Shown piece after piece: positions 7,824 through 14,476 of a stretch of DNA of 18,974 nt. The stretch's first letter is position 1; every line of letters begins with the position of its first letter. The notes under the pieces are model-generated. The model was given only the letters and a program-made list of their open reading frames with translations, had not been told where the DNA came from and did no database searches. This DNA is from an uncultured Novosphingobium sp. (GTDB lineage Bacteria > Pseudomonadota > Alphaproteobacteria > Sphingomonadales > Sphingomonadaceae). The stretch spans positions 1 to 18,974 of the forward strand of contig CALMBN010000034.1 of NCBI GenBank assembly GCA_937860195.1, in the 5' to 3' direction. Made by a program: the position numbers and the translations under genes.

Positions 7824-9034
7824 GCCAACCCAGCCGTCACGTCGTTGGCTTCGTCTTCGTCACAATTCTGCTCGACGCGATGAGCTTTGGCCTGATCATG
7901 CCGGTGTTGCCCCGACTGCTGATGCGGGTTGGCGCGATGCCGCTGGCCGAGTCCATCGATGTCTCGGCCTGGATGGGCTTGTTGATGGCGCTCGCAGCGT
8001 TCTTTTCCGCCCCGATTCTCGGGAACCTGTCGGACAGCTTCGGGCGGCGCAAGGTGCTGCTGATCGCGCTGGCAGGAATGGCAGCGCACTATGCGGTGCT
8101 GGTGGCGGCGGACAGTGTCGCGCTGATCGTGCTGGGGCGCGTGCTGACCGGGGTGTTCGGAGGCTCCTATGGTCCGGCTCAGGCCGCAATCGCCGATATC
8201 ACCGGGCCAGAAGACCGGGCCCGGCGGTTTGCGATTGTCTCGGCCGGGTTCGGGGTCGGGTTCGTGGCTGGCCCGGCGCTGGGCGGGCTGCTGGTCCAGT
8301 TTGGCGAGCGCGCGCCGTTCTGGGTTGCGCTGGCGCTGGCGCTGGCCAACTTTCTGTACGGGTTGATCGCCTTTCCCGAGACTCTGAAGCCAGAGCTGCG
8401 CCGCCGCTTCACGATTGCCCGGGCCAATCCGTTCGGAGCCTGGAAGATGGCCGGAACCGCCCTTGGGATGCGCCGCCTGGCTGTTGTCCTGTTGTTGTGG
8501 CAGCTTGCCAGCATGGTCTATCCACTGACCTGGAGCTTCTGGGGGATCGCCGCGCTGAACTGGTCGGACCAGATGATCGGACTCTCGCTGGCTGCGGTCG
8601 GAATCGTGATCGCGCTCAGCCAGGTTTTCATGACCGGGCGCGTCGTGCGGCAATTGGGCGAGCGCGGCGCGGCCACACTCGGGATGATCGGAGCCGGCAT
8701 CGGCTTTGTCGGTTATGCTTTCACCACCACGACCTGGCTGGCTTTTGCGCTGTTGACCGCAGTGGCGCTGCAATCGCTGGTTCAGCCAAGCCTGATGGCG
8801 ATGCTTTCGCGCCGCGCCACGCCTGAGACGCAGGGCGAAGTGCAGGGTCTGGCGGCGATGATGATGGGGCTGGGCTCGATCATCGGGCCGCTGGTACTGG
8901 TCAAGCCGATGGCCTGGTTCACCTCGCCTGCTGCGCCGTTCCAGTTTCCCGGCGTGCCTTATGCCATTGCCGCTGCGATCACCGTGGCGGCCCTGGCGGT
9001 GCTGGTCTCGACCCCCCGCACCACAGCAGCCTGA
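7820..9034 (+). CDS. MFS exporter, TetA-like DHA1 type
   Basis: This encodes 404 residues with 12 likely membrane helices. Helix one carries LLDAMSFGLIMPVLP, a typical TetA-like start. Motif A in the first cytosolic loop reads GNLSDSFGRRKVLL, motif B in helix four is LGRVLTGVFGGSYGPAQA, and the exporter motif C in helix five is GVGFVAGPALGGLL. Motif C marks drug:proton antiporters of the DHA1 group. Tetracycline or other drug efflux is possible, but the substrate is not readable from sequence. The start ATG at 7820 overlaps the GNAT stop; an in-frame start at 7760 would lie inside that gene and is rejected. It is followed by 111 bases without an obvious terminator. Confidence 0.9.
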   Translation: MSQPSRHVVGFVFVTILLDAMSFGLIMPVLPRLLMRVGAMPLAESIDVSAWMGLLMALAAFFSAPILGNLSDSFGRRKVLLIALAGMAAHYAVLVAADSVALIVLGRVLTGVFGGSYGPAQAAIADITGPEDRARRFAIVSAGFGVGFVAGPALGGLLVQFGERAPFWVALALALANFLYGLIAFPETLKPELRRRFTIARANPFGAWKMAGTALGMRRLAVVLLLWQLASMVYPLTWSFWGIAALNWSDQMIGLSLAAVGIVIALSQVFMTGRVVRQLGERGAATLGMIGAGIGFVGYAFTTTTWLAFALLTAVALQSLVQPSLMAMLSRRATPETQGEVQGLAAMMMGLGSIIGPLVLVKPMAWFTSPAAPFQFPGVPYAIAAAITVAALAVLVSTPRTTAA

Positions 9035-9145
9035 ACCGCTGATTCATCATTCATCGCAACCACCAGTCAAGCGGTCGCAAGTTATCCTTCGCGCACTTGA
9101 TGCCGCGCGGTTCGGACAGCAAGCTGGTTGGCAAGGGAGAATTCG

Positions 9146-9601
9146 ATGATGAGGGTCGCACCTGCATTTGGCCTGCTCGCTGCGCTGACGGCGTGCGCGA
9201 GCCCGGCGCCGCAACAGGTCAATCGGGGCCATTCGCTGCCACCGCCCGCGCAAAGCCGCGCCGCCTCGGTCGAACCAAACGAAGCTGTGTGGCATCTGCG
9301 GGCCGGGCTCAATGTCGCTGCGCTTTCATGCCGGGGGCGCGGCAGAACTCCGGTCGCGGGCCAATATGCCCGGTTACTGTCACGTCACAAGGGGCTGCTG
9401 GCACAGGCCTATGCCGGGGAGCAGCGCCGCTATGGTGCGGGCCTCGACCGCCACCAGACCCAGCTCTACAACCGCTTTTCCAACCAGCAGAACCCGACGA
9501 AGTTCTGTGCTGCCGCTGCCAGCGTGGGCGCGCGGGCGGCCACGATGGATTCTCCCACGCTGGCCGCCAGGGCCCGCAGCCTGCTGGGTGAAATTGGCTA
9601 G
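9146..9601 (+). CDS. Small lipoprotein, hypothetical
   Basis: This encodes 151 residues. The N-terminus is a lipoprotein signal: a hydrophobic core at 4-14 and the lipobox LTAC with Cys17; Ala at the next position suggests outer-membrane sorting. The mature protein has a proline-rich segment at about 20-37, then a helix-rich region with Cys62 and Cys121, the only cysteines besides the lipid anchor, which could form a disulfide. I do not recognise the family; similar lipoproteins are known in sphingomonads. ATG at 9146 is preceded by GGGAG at 9135-9139; an adjacent ATG at 9149 is equally possible. Its TAG stop shares CTAG with the stop of the opposing TSUP permease. Confidence 0.78.
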   Translation: MMRVAPAFGLLAALTACASPAPQQVNRGHSLPPPAQSRAASVEPNEAVWHLRAGLNVAALSCRGRGRTPVAGQYARLLSRHKGLLAQAYAGEQRRYGAGLDRHQTQLYNRFSNQQNPTKFCAAAASVGARAATMDSPTLAARARSLLGEIG

Positions 9602-10389
9602 AATCCCTGCCAGACCAGCCGTAGCCCGAGCGCGATCATCAGCAGATAGATCACGGAATAGAACCGCACGGTATCAAGGCGTCGGACCAGCCAGACCCCG
9701 GCAAGAGTGGTCATGATCGCCAGCGGTATCAGCAACGCCGATGCTGCCAAAACCTCGGGTCCCAATGATCCAAGCAGAATATAGCTCGGCACTTTCATCC
9801 AGTTGATCGCAGCAAAGGTGATCGAGCTGGTCCCGACGAACACCTCATGCGGCAGTCGGCGCGGGGTAACCCACATCTGGAATGGCGGACCGCCGGCATG
9901 GGCGATCTGACTGGTGAACCCGGTTGCCACCCCGAACAGCGATCCCACCCAGCCCGGCGAATTCGATGGCGCAACAACCCGTCCGCCGCGCTCGATCCAC
10001 AGCCGATAGAGTCCAAAGGCGAGCGTTATCGCGCCGAGCACAACCAGCAGCTTGTCCTCTGGCACGGCCGCTGCCAGCAGTGCCGCCAACACCACCCCGG
10101 CCACGGCCCCGGGCAGCATCCAGCCGATGATCCAGCCATCCCAGGTCTTGCGGTAAGTCCAGACCGAGACCACATCCTGCACCAGCAGCACCGGCAGCAG
10201 CACCGCAGCAGCGGTGATTGGCGGCACTGCCAGAGCCAGCAGCGGGGTGGCCAGCGCGCCCAGTCCAGAGAACCCGCCTTTGGCCAGACCCAACACGGTC
10301 ACGGCGAGCACTGCAAGGGTCAGGGTCCAAGGATCGGCAAGCAACTGCATCGCGCTGTGCCAGCACGGAATATGGCTGTGCGCAAGCAT
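9598..10389 (-). CDS. TSUP family permease (TauE/SafE, sulfite exporter-like)
   Basis: This encodes 263 residues of a typical TSUP/TauE-SafE membrane protein with about eight helices. Family marks are the first helix ending GLAKGGFSGLGALATPLL (the GxGGG-like half-repeat) and the second repeat in FTSQIAHAGGPPFQMWVTPR. Such permeases move sulfur-containing anions or organic sulfonates/acids across the inner membrane; the precise substrate is unknown. The ATG at 10389 has GAGG five bases before it. An internal ATG at 10350 would also give a normal N-terminus but has no ribosome binding site. The stop shares CTAG with the lipoprotein stop. Divergent from the dipeptidase gene across 129 bases. Confidence 0.88.
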   Translation of the reverse strand: MLAHSHIPCWHSAMQLLADPWTLTLAVLAVTVLGLAKGGFSGLGALATPLLALAVPPITAAAVLLPVLLVQDVVSVWTYRKTWDGWIIGWMLPGAVAGVVLAALLAAAVPEDKLLVVLGAITLAFGLYRLWIERGGRVVAPSNSPGWVGSLFGVATGFTSQIAHAGGPPFQMWVTPRRLPHEVFVGTSSITFAAINWMKVPSYILLGSLGPEVLAASALLIPLAIMTTLAGVWLVRRLDTVRFYSVIYLLMIALGLRLVWQGF

Positions 10390-10518
10390 GGTGGCCTCGC
10401 TTGTCCCCCAGTGCCAGGCTCATAATTTGATGCGACGCGGCTGCGATGCTGAAGGCGCTCGACCTGGCGGGCAAGCTTGACTAGGCTTGGCCCGACCGAA
10501 CCAGACACAGGATCATCT

Positions 10519-11793
10519 ATGCGCCTTTCATTCCTGCTCACCAGCACGATTGCCACCACCTTTGTCCTGGCAAGCTCGCTCACGGCTGCGCCGCCGCGCA
10601 CACCCGAGCAGGTCGCGATGGCGGCATTGGCCGCTGCGCCGGTCTGGGATGGCCACAACGACGTGCCCGAGCAGCTGCGCGAGCGGCGCAGGAATGTGCT
10701 CGGCGCTTTCGATTTCCGCGACACCCGCGGCACCGCCGATCCAGCCAATGATCGCGGGGCAATGCACACCGATCTGCTCCGTTTGCGCGCGGGCAAAGTC
10801 GGGGCGCAATTCTGGTCAGTCTATGTCGATGCCAAGCTGCCCGAGCCGCAAGCGGTGCAGGCAACGCTGGAACAAGTCGATGTGATGAAGCGGATCATCG
10901 TCCGCTACCCGGCCGAGATGCAATATTGCGAGACCTCGGCCTGCGTCGAGGCATCGTTCAGATCGGGCAAGGTCGCGTCGCTGCTTGGGGCCGAGGGCGG
11001 CCATTCGATTGGCGGGAGCCTTGGCGTGTTGCGCCAGCTCTATGCAATCGGCGTTCGCTATATGACTCTGACCCATTTCAACACCCTGGCCTGGGCCGAC
11101 AGCGCAACCGACACGCCCAGGCACGGCGGACTGACCGATTTCGGGCGCGATGTGGTCCGTGAGATGAACCGGCTCGGGATGCTGGTCGACCTCAGCCATG
11201 TCAGCGAAGCGACGATGATCGATGCGCTCGAAGTGGCAAAGGCTCCGTTGATCTTCAGCCACTCGAGCGCGGCCACGCTCGACAATCACCCGCGCAATGT
11301 GCCTGACCGGGTGCTCGATCTGGTCAAGGCCAATGGCGGGATCGTGATGGTGGTGAGCGCTCCGGCCTATGTCAGCGCCGAAGTGCGAGACTGGAATGCA
11401 CGCAAGTCTGGCGAAGAAGCGCGGCTGAAGGCACGTTACATTGGCGACCCTGATGCCGCCAAGGCTGCTCTGGCCGATTGGGTGGCGGCGCACCCCTCTC
11501 CCAAGGCAACCCTGGCACAGCTGGCCGACCATCTTGACTACATCAAGAACCGGATCGGCGTAGACCACGTCGGATTGGGCGGCGATTTCGACGGGATCGG
11601 CGACACCACCGAAGGGTTCAGCGACGTCGCCGCCTATCCCGCGCTGTTCATCGAACTGGCGCGGCGCGGGTGGAGCCAGGCCGACCTCGAAAAGCTGGCC
11701 AGCCGCAACATGCTGCGGGTGCTGAAAGCGGCTGAAGCCTATGCTGCAAGCCAGCGCGGGGCCGCGCCGTTGGAGAATCCGACTTCGTTCTAG
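10519..11793 (+). CDS. Exported dipeptidase, peptidase family M19 (renal dipeptidase-like)
   Basis: This encodes 424 residues with a signal peptide at 1 to about 24 (hydrophobic core 4-22). The zinc ligands of the family can be placed: His46 and Asp48 (DGHNDVP), Glu159 (GAEGGHS), His227 (VDLSHVSE), His248 (FSHSSA) and Asp356 (GGDFDG). The 21-residue gap between the two histidines equals that in human renal dipeptidase. It hydrolyses dipeptides, possibly including D-amino-acid or cell-wall peptides, in the periplasm. The insertion between His248 and Asp356 is longer than in the human enzyme, as in other bacterial members. ATG at 10519 has AGGAT upstream; an in-frame TTG at 10477 is rejected. 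Its TAG shares CTAG with the phytase-like gene. Confidence 0.92.
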   Translation: MRLSFLLTSTIATTFVLASSLTAAPPRTPEQVAMAALAAAPVWDGHNDVPEQLRERRRNVLGAFDFRDTRGTADPANDRGAMHTDLLRLRAGKVGAQFWSVYVDAKLPEPQAVQATLEQVDVMKRIIVRYPAEMQYCETSACVEASFRSGKVASLLGAEGGHSIGGSLGVLRQLYAIGVRYMTLTHFNTLAWADSATDTPRHGGLTDFGRDVVREMNRLGMLVDLSHVSEATMIDALEVAKAPLIFSHSSAATLDNHPRNVPDRVLDLVKANGGIVMVVSAPAYVSAEVRDWNARKSGEEARLKARYIGDPDAAKAALADWVAAHPSPKATLAQLADHLDYIKNRIGVDHVGLGGDFDGIGDTTEGFSDVAAYPALFIELARRGWSQADLEKLASRNMLRVLKAAEAYAASQRGAAPLENPTSF

Positions 11794-13028
11794 GCCGCGA
11801 CCAGCGGCTCTGCGAAAGTGATCCGCCAGAATTCGGTTTCCACGCCTTCGGTGCCATAGTCGCTGTCGTTGGCGAGCAGCATGGTGCCCGGTGCCAACAT
11901 GATCATGCCTTCCAGATCACCGCAGATTTCGGGATGATCGTCGGTTGAGAAGACCAGCTGTTTGTCGAGCGCTGCAACCCCGGCCGAGCCGACTTGTTCC
12001 AAAGTCGGCCGCCGCACCGGATCGCGCCATTCCGGAGCAAGCGCCAGGCCGGACGTGGGCAGAACCCGATAGATGTGGGTCGAAAGCGTGACCCGTTCGA
12101 GCACCAGCAGACTGCCATCATCGAGCATGGTCAACTCGCTGATCTTGATATCGTCGCGCTTCACCGAACCTTCGGCCAGATCGCGCCGGAAGCCTTTGCG
12201 CGGACCAAGCGGATAGGCAAATTCGGCCAAAAGCGTGCCGTTCTCAGCGTCAAGCGCCCAGATCCGGGCCAGATCGCTGTGCTCATGGGCCGAGCGATCC
12301 GGGTGGCTGAGCGGGCTCTGGAATGCAGTGAAGAGCACTTTGCCATCGGGTGAGAGTGCCAGCGCTTCAAACCCCCGGTTGAGCTTGCGTGCCACGGCCA
12401 GTGCGGGCAGCGATTCGATGATCGGTATGGTCGACCTGGCAAAATACTGCGCAGTGCCGACAGGAACATGCCGCGCCTCGATCAGTCCATCAGCGCCGGC
12501 CAACAGCAGCGAGGGGCCATATTCCTCGGCGATCCACAGCTTGCCATCGGCACGGCGGGCGATTCCTTCGGTATCGGCCCCGTCGGCATGGCAGCCGAGC
12601 GGCATACCATCGAGCGTCAGCGCCGGCTCGCTTTCCTGTGAAGGGACAGGAAGCGGCAAGCCGCTGAGCGGGGTTCCATCGGGCGTGCGCAGTGCTGCTA
12701 CTTCAATCAGTTGCACTGCATCACCGTCAATCCGGAACCGCGCCAGCGCCGGACCGGTTTCAGGTAAGGGCATAACTTTGGCCCCGTCAGTTTCAGCATA
12801 AGCAGCCAGCGCGGCCAGACCATAGCGTTTCAGCGCGACCTTGGGCTTGATATTCGGCCCGCGATCTCCAACCCCCCAGAGCTCGCCGGGATTGGCCCCA
12901 AGGGTGAGGCCCGAAGTCAGGCTGCGGGTCAGCCGCATTGTACCCTGCGGCATCGGCAGTTCCGCCAGCAGCGGGTCTTGCCACGCGAGCTGCTCAACCC
13001 GAAGCACTTGGGGGGTGGGCCCGGTCAA
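11790..13028 (-). CDS. Phytase/esterase-like protein (PF13449-type), no signal peptide
   Basis: This encodes 412 residues with a repeated beta-propeller look. Family marks are WGVGDRGPN at about 51-59, DTEGIARRADGKLWIAEEYGP, and NRGFEALALSPDGKVLFTA. These match the esterase-like activity of phytase family; the real substrate of most members is unknown. Many relatives are exported, but this N-terminus (VLRVEQLAWQDPLL) has no hydrophobic core, so it looks cytosolic. The start is a TTG at 13028 that overlaps the TGA of the channel gene (TTGA), implying coupling; a GTG seven codons in (13007) is an alternative. Third gene of the dapD operon. Its stop interlocks with the dipeptidase stop in CTAG at 11790-11793. 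Confidence 0.82.
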   Translation of the reverse strand: MTGPTPQVLRVEQLAWQDPLLAELPMPQGTMRLTRSLTSGLTLGANPGELWGVGDRGPNIKPKVALKRYGLAALAAYAETDGAKVMPLPETGPALARFRIDGDAVQLIEVAALRTPDGTPLSGLPLPVPSQESEPALTLDGMPLGCHADGADTEGIARRADGKLWIAEEYGPSLLLAGADGLIEARHVPVGTAQYFARSTIPIIESLPALAVARKLNRGFEALALSPDGKVLFTAFQSPLSHPDRSAHEHSDLARIWALDAENGTLLAEFAYPLGPRKGFRRDLAEGSVKRDDIKISELTMLDDGSLLVLERVTLSTHIYRVLPTSGLALAPEWRDPVRRPTLEQVGSAGVAALDKQLVFSTDDHPEICGDLEGMIMLAPGTMLLANDSDYGTEGVETEFWRITFAEPLVAA

Positions 13029-13459
13029 TGCGCTTCGATCCGCCCAAGCATCCTGAAGAAGAACGCAGTCGACCAGCCGAGCAGGAAGACACCCAGAATG
13101 CTCTCGAACGCACCCAGCAAACGCCAGTCGGGGCTGATATGGCTGTCGTTGAAGCCCACGGTCGAATAGCTGATCGTCGAAAAATAAAGCGCGTCCTCAA
13201 GTCCGCCGACTGCCCCGATTCCCAGATAAGTGAAAGCAAAGGCCCAGATCTCGATCCCGTGAAGGGCGAACATCGCCAGCACGATGGCGAGTGTGAAAGC
13301 CGCCCCGCGCGGGCTTAGCGGGGCAATCCGCTCGAGCCGTTCGACCGCCAGTTCGGTGCGCAGCGCGCGGCTCAGGCTAAACAGGCCAAGCCCGTGAATT
13401 GCCACGCACAGCACCACCATGACTGCGGAAACGGCGAACTGATTGACGAGCTGGGGCAC
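13025..13459 (-). CDS. Potassium-channel-like membrane protein (ion channel pore domain)
   Basis: This encodes about 144 residues. Hydrophobic helices are seen at about 5-25 and 52-78, then a pore loop (LEDALYFSTISYS) and filter TVGF at 100-103 followed by Asn-Asp, then a final helix around 117-136. This is the layout of the ion_trans_2 pore module with one extra N-terminal helix; it is short and has no cytosolic RCK domain. It should form a tetrameric K+-type channel in the inner membrane, ungated by any visible ligand domain. Start uncertain: GTG at 13459, four bases after the dapD stop, is preferred. An in-frame start at 13528 inside dapD and an ATG at 13420 are alternatives. The stop overlaps the next gene's TTG. 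Confidence 0.78.
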   Translation of the reverse strand: MPQLVNQFAVSAVMVVLCVAIHGLGLFSLSRALRTELAVERLERIAPLSPRGAAFTLAIVLAMFALHGIEIWAFAFTYLGIGAVGGLEDALYFSTISYSTVGFNDSHISPDWRLLGAFESILGVFLLGWSTAFFFRMLGRIEAH

Positions 13460-13463
13460 CGGA

Positions 13464-14303
13464 TCAGTCGCGCAGCAACTCGTTGATCGCGGTCTTGGCA
13501 CGGGTCTGCGCATCGACTGTTTTGACAATCACGGCGCAGTAAAGTGAGGGGCCGGGTGAGCCATCTGGGAGCGGCTTGCCGGGCATCGAACCAGGCACGA
13601 CCACGGCATAGGGCGGCACGCGGCCGATGTGGACTTCACCGGTCGCCCGGTCGACGATCTTGGTCGAGGCCCCGAGGTAGACCCCCATCGAAAGCACCGC
13701 GCCTTCGCAGATTCGCACTCCTTCAACCACTTCGCTGCGTGCGCCGATGAAACAATTGTCTTCGATCACAACCGGTCCCGCCTGCAGCGGTTCATGCACG
13801 CCGCCGATCCCGACACCGCCCGACAGGTGGACGTGTTTGCCAATCTGCGCGCAGGAACCGACCGTGGCCCAGGTATCGACCATCGACCCTTCACCGACGT
13901 AAGCCCCGATATTGACGAAACTGGGCATCAAAATCACGCCCTTGCCGATGAACGAGCCGCGCCGCGCCACTGCGCCGGGCACCACCCGAAAACCCGCCTC
14001 GCGAAAGCGGTTCACGCCCCAGCCTTCGAACTTCGATGGCACCTTGTCAAACGCCGGAGCGCCCGCTGCGCCGCCAGGGACCAACACGTTGTCATTCAGC
14101 CGGAAAGACAGCAAAACCGCCTTCTTGAGCCATTGGTTGACCTGCCAACCGCCCTTGCCGTCAGGCTCGGCCACGCGCGCGGTTCCGCAATCGAGCAGTT
14201 CGAGCGCAGCTTCGACGACTTCACGCACGTCGCTGCTGGCCGGGGTCACGCTATCACGAGCATCCCAGGCTTGTTCGATGGAAGCGGCAAGATCGGCAGT
14301 CAC
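13464..14303 (-). CDS. dapD: 2,3,4,5-tetrahydropyridine-2,6-dicarboxylate N-succinyltransferase
   Basis: This encodes 279 residues, the usual DapD length. It makes N-succinyl-2-amino-6-ketopimelate from tetrahydrodipicolinate and succinyl-CoA in the lysine/diaminopimelate pathway, in the cytosol as a trimer. Visible marks are [51 protein letters not shown], the left-handed beta-helix segment [21 protein letters not shown] and the C-terminal CAVIVK and TAINELLRD. The GTG at 14303 ([17 protein letters not shown]) fits relatives and has GGGAG seven bases upstream. An ATG extension to 14411 adds a sequence unlike DapD and is rejected. First gene of an operon with the channel and phytase-like genes rather than with dapE. 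Confidence 0.97.
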   Translation of the reverse strand: MTADLAASIEQAWDARDSVTPASSDVREVVEAALELLDCGTARVAEPDGKGGWQVNQWLKKAVLLSFRLNDNVLVPGGAAGAPAFDKVPSKFEGWGVNRFREAGFRVVPGAVARRGSFIGKGVILMPSFVNIGAYVGEGSMVDTWATVGSCAQIGKHVHLSGGVGIGGVHEPLQAGPVVIEDNCFIGARSEVVEGVRICEGAVLSMGVYLGASTKIVDRATGEVHIGRVPPYAVVVPGSMPGKPLPDGSPGPSLYCAVIVKTVDAQTRAKTAINELLRD

Positions 14304-14340
14304 GATGGTTCTCCCCGTTGGGACCTGGGTGTTCGGCGCG

Positions 14341-14368
14341 CCTATCGCGCCAGAACCGCCGGAGCAAG
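14341..14368 (-). promoter_or_regulatory. Candidate dapD promoter
   Basis: On the minus strand, CTTGCT (14363-14368) and GATAGG (14341-14346) lie 16 bases apart. The first matches the alphaproteobacterial CTTGAC box at five of six positions; the second is a poor -10. A transcript would start near 14334, about 30 bases ahead of the GTG start. Weak call. Confidence 0.3.
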
Positions 14369-14378
14369 CGCGCTGGAC

Positions 14379-14402
14379 GGAACCTGTCAGAAAGTTCCGG
14401 TT
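14379..14402 (+). promoter_or_regulatory. Possible EcfG-type (general stress) promoter, with inverted repeat
   Basis: GGAAC (14379-14383) is followed after 16 bases by GTT (14400-14402). This resembles the alphaproteobacterial general-stress sigma EcfG promoter, usually GGAAC, 16-17 bases, CGTT; here the base before GTT is G and the spacer is at or one below the lower limit. The GGAAC also belongs to an inverted repeat CGGAAC (14378-14383) and GTTCCG (14394-14399), which could alternatively be an operator. It would read into the subtilase gene, about 70 bases before its ATG. Confidence 0.3.
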
Positions 14403-14441
14403 AAGCATCACTGTGGCACTATGCTATCCAAGGTTATCGAC

Positions 14442-14457
14442 GTGCTCGCTGCAGCAC
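14442..14457 (+). promoter_or_regulatory. Small inverted repeat in the subtilase leader
   Basis: GTGCT (14442-14446) and AGCAC (14453-14457) can pair around a six-base loop. The hairpin ends seven bases before the ribosome binding site AAGGG (14464-14468) of the subtilase gene. With only five pairs it may be chance; a role in translation control is inference. Confidence 0.2.
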
Positions 14458-14476
14458 ACGCTCAAGGGTCATCCGC

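Noticed and set aside
7742..8773. 343-codon open frame on the minus strand
   Set aside because: It lies wholly antisense to the TetA-like MFS gene, its product is a Gln/His/Arg-rich shadow with no domain, and the plus frame has clear MFS motifs and a coupled start.
10476..10503. CTTGAC ahead of the dipeptidase as a -35 box
   Set aside because: No acceptable -10 sequence lies 16-18 bases downstream, and the transcript would begin nearly at the start codon.
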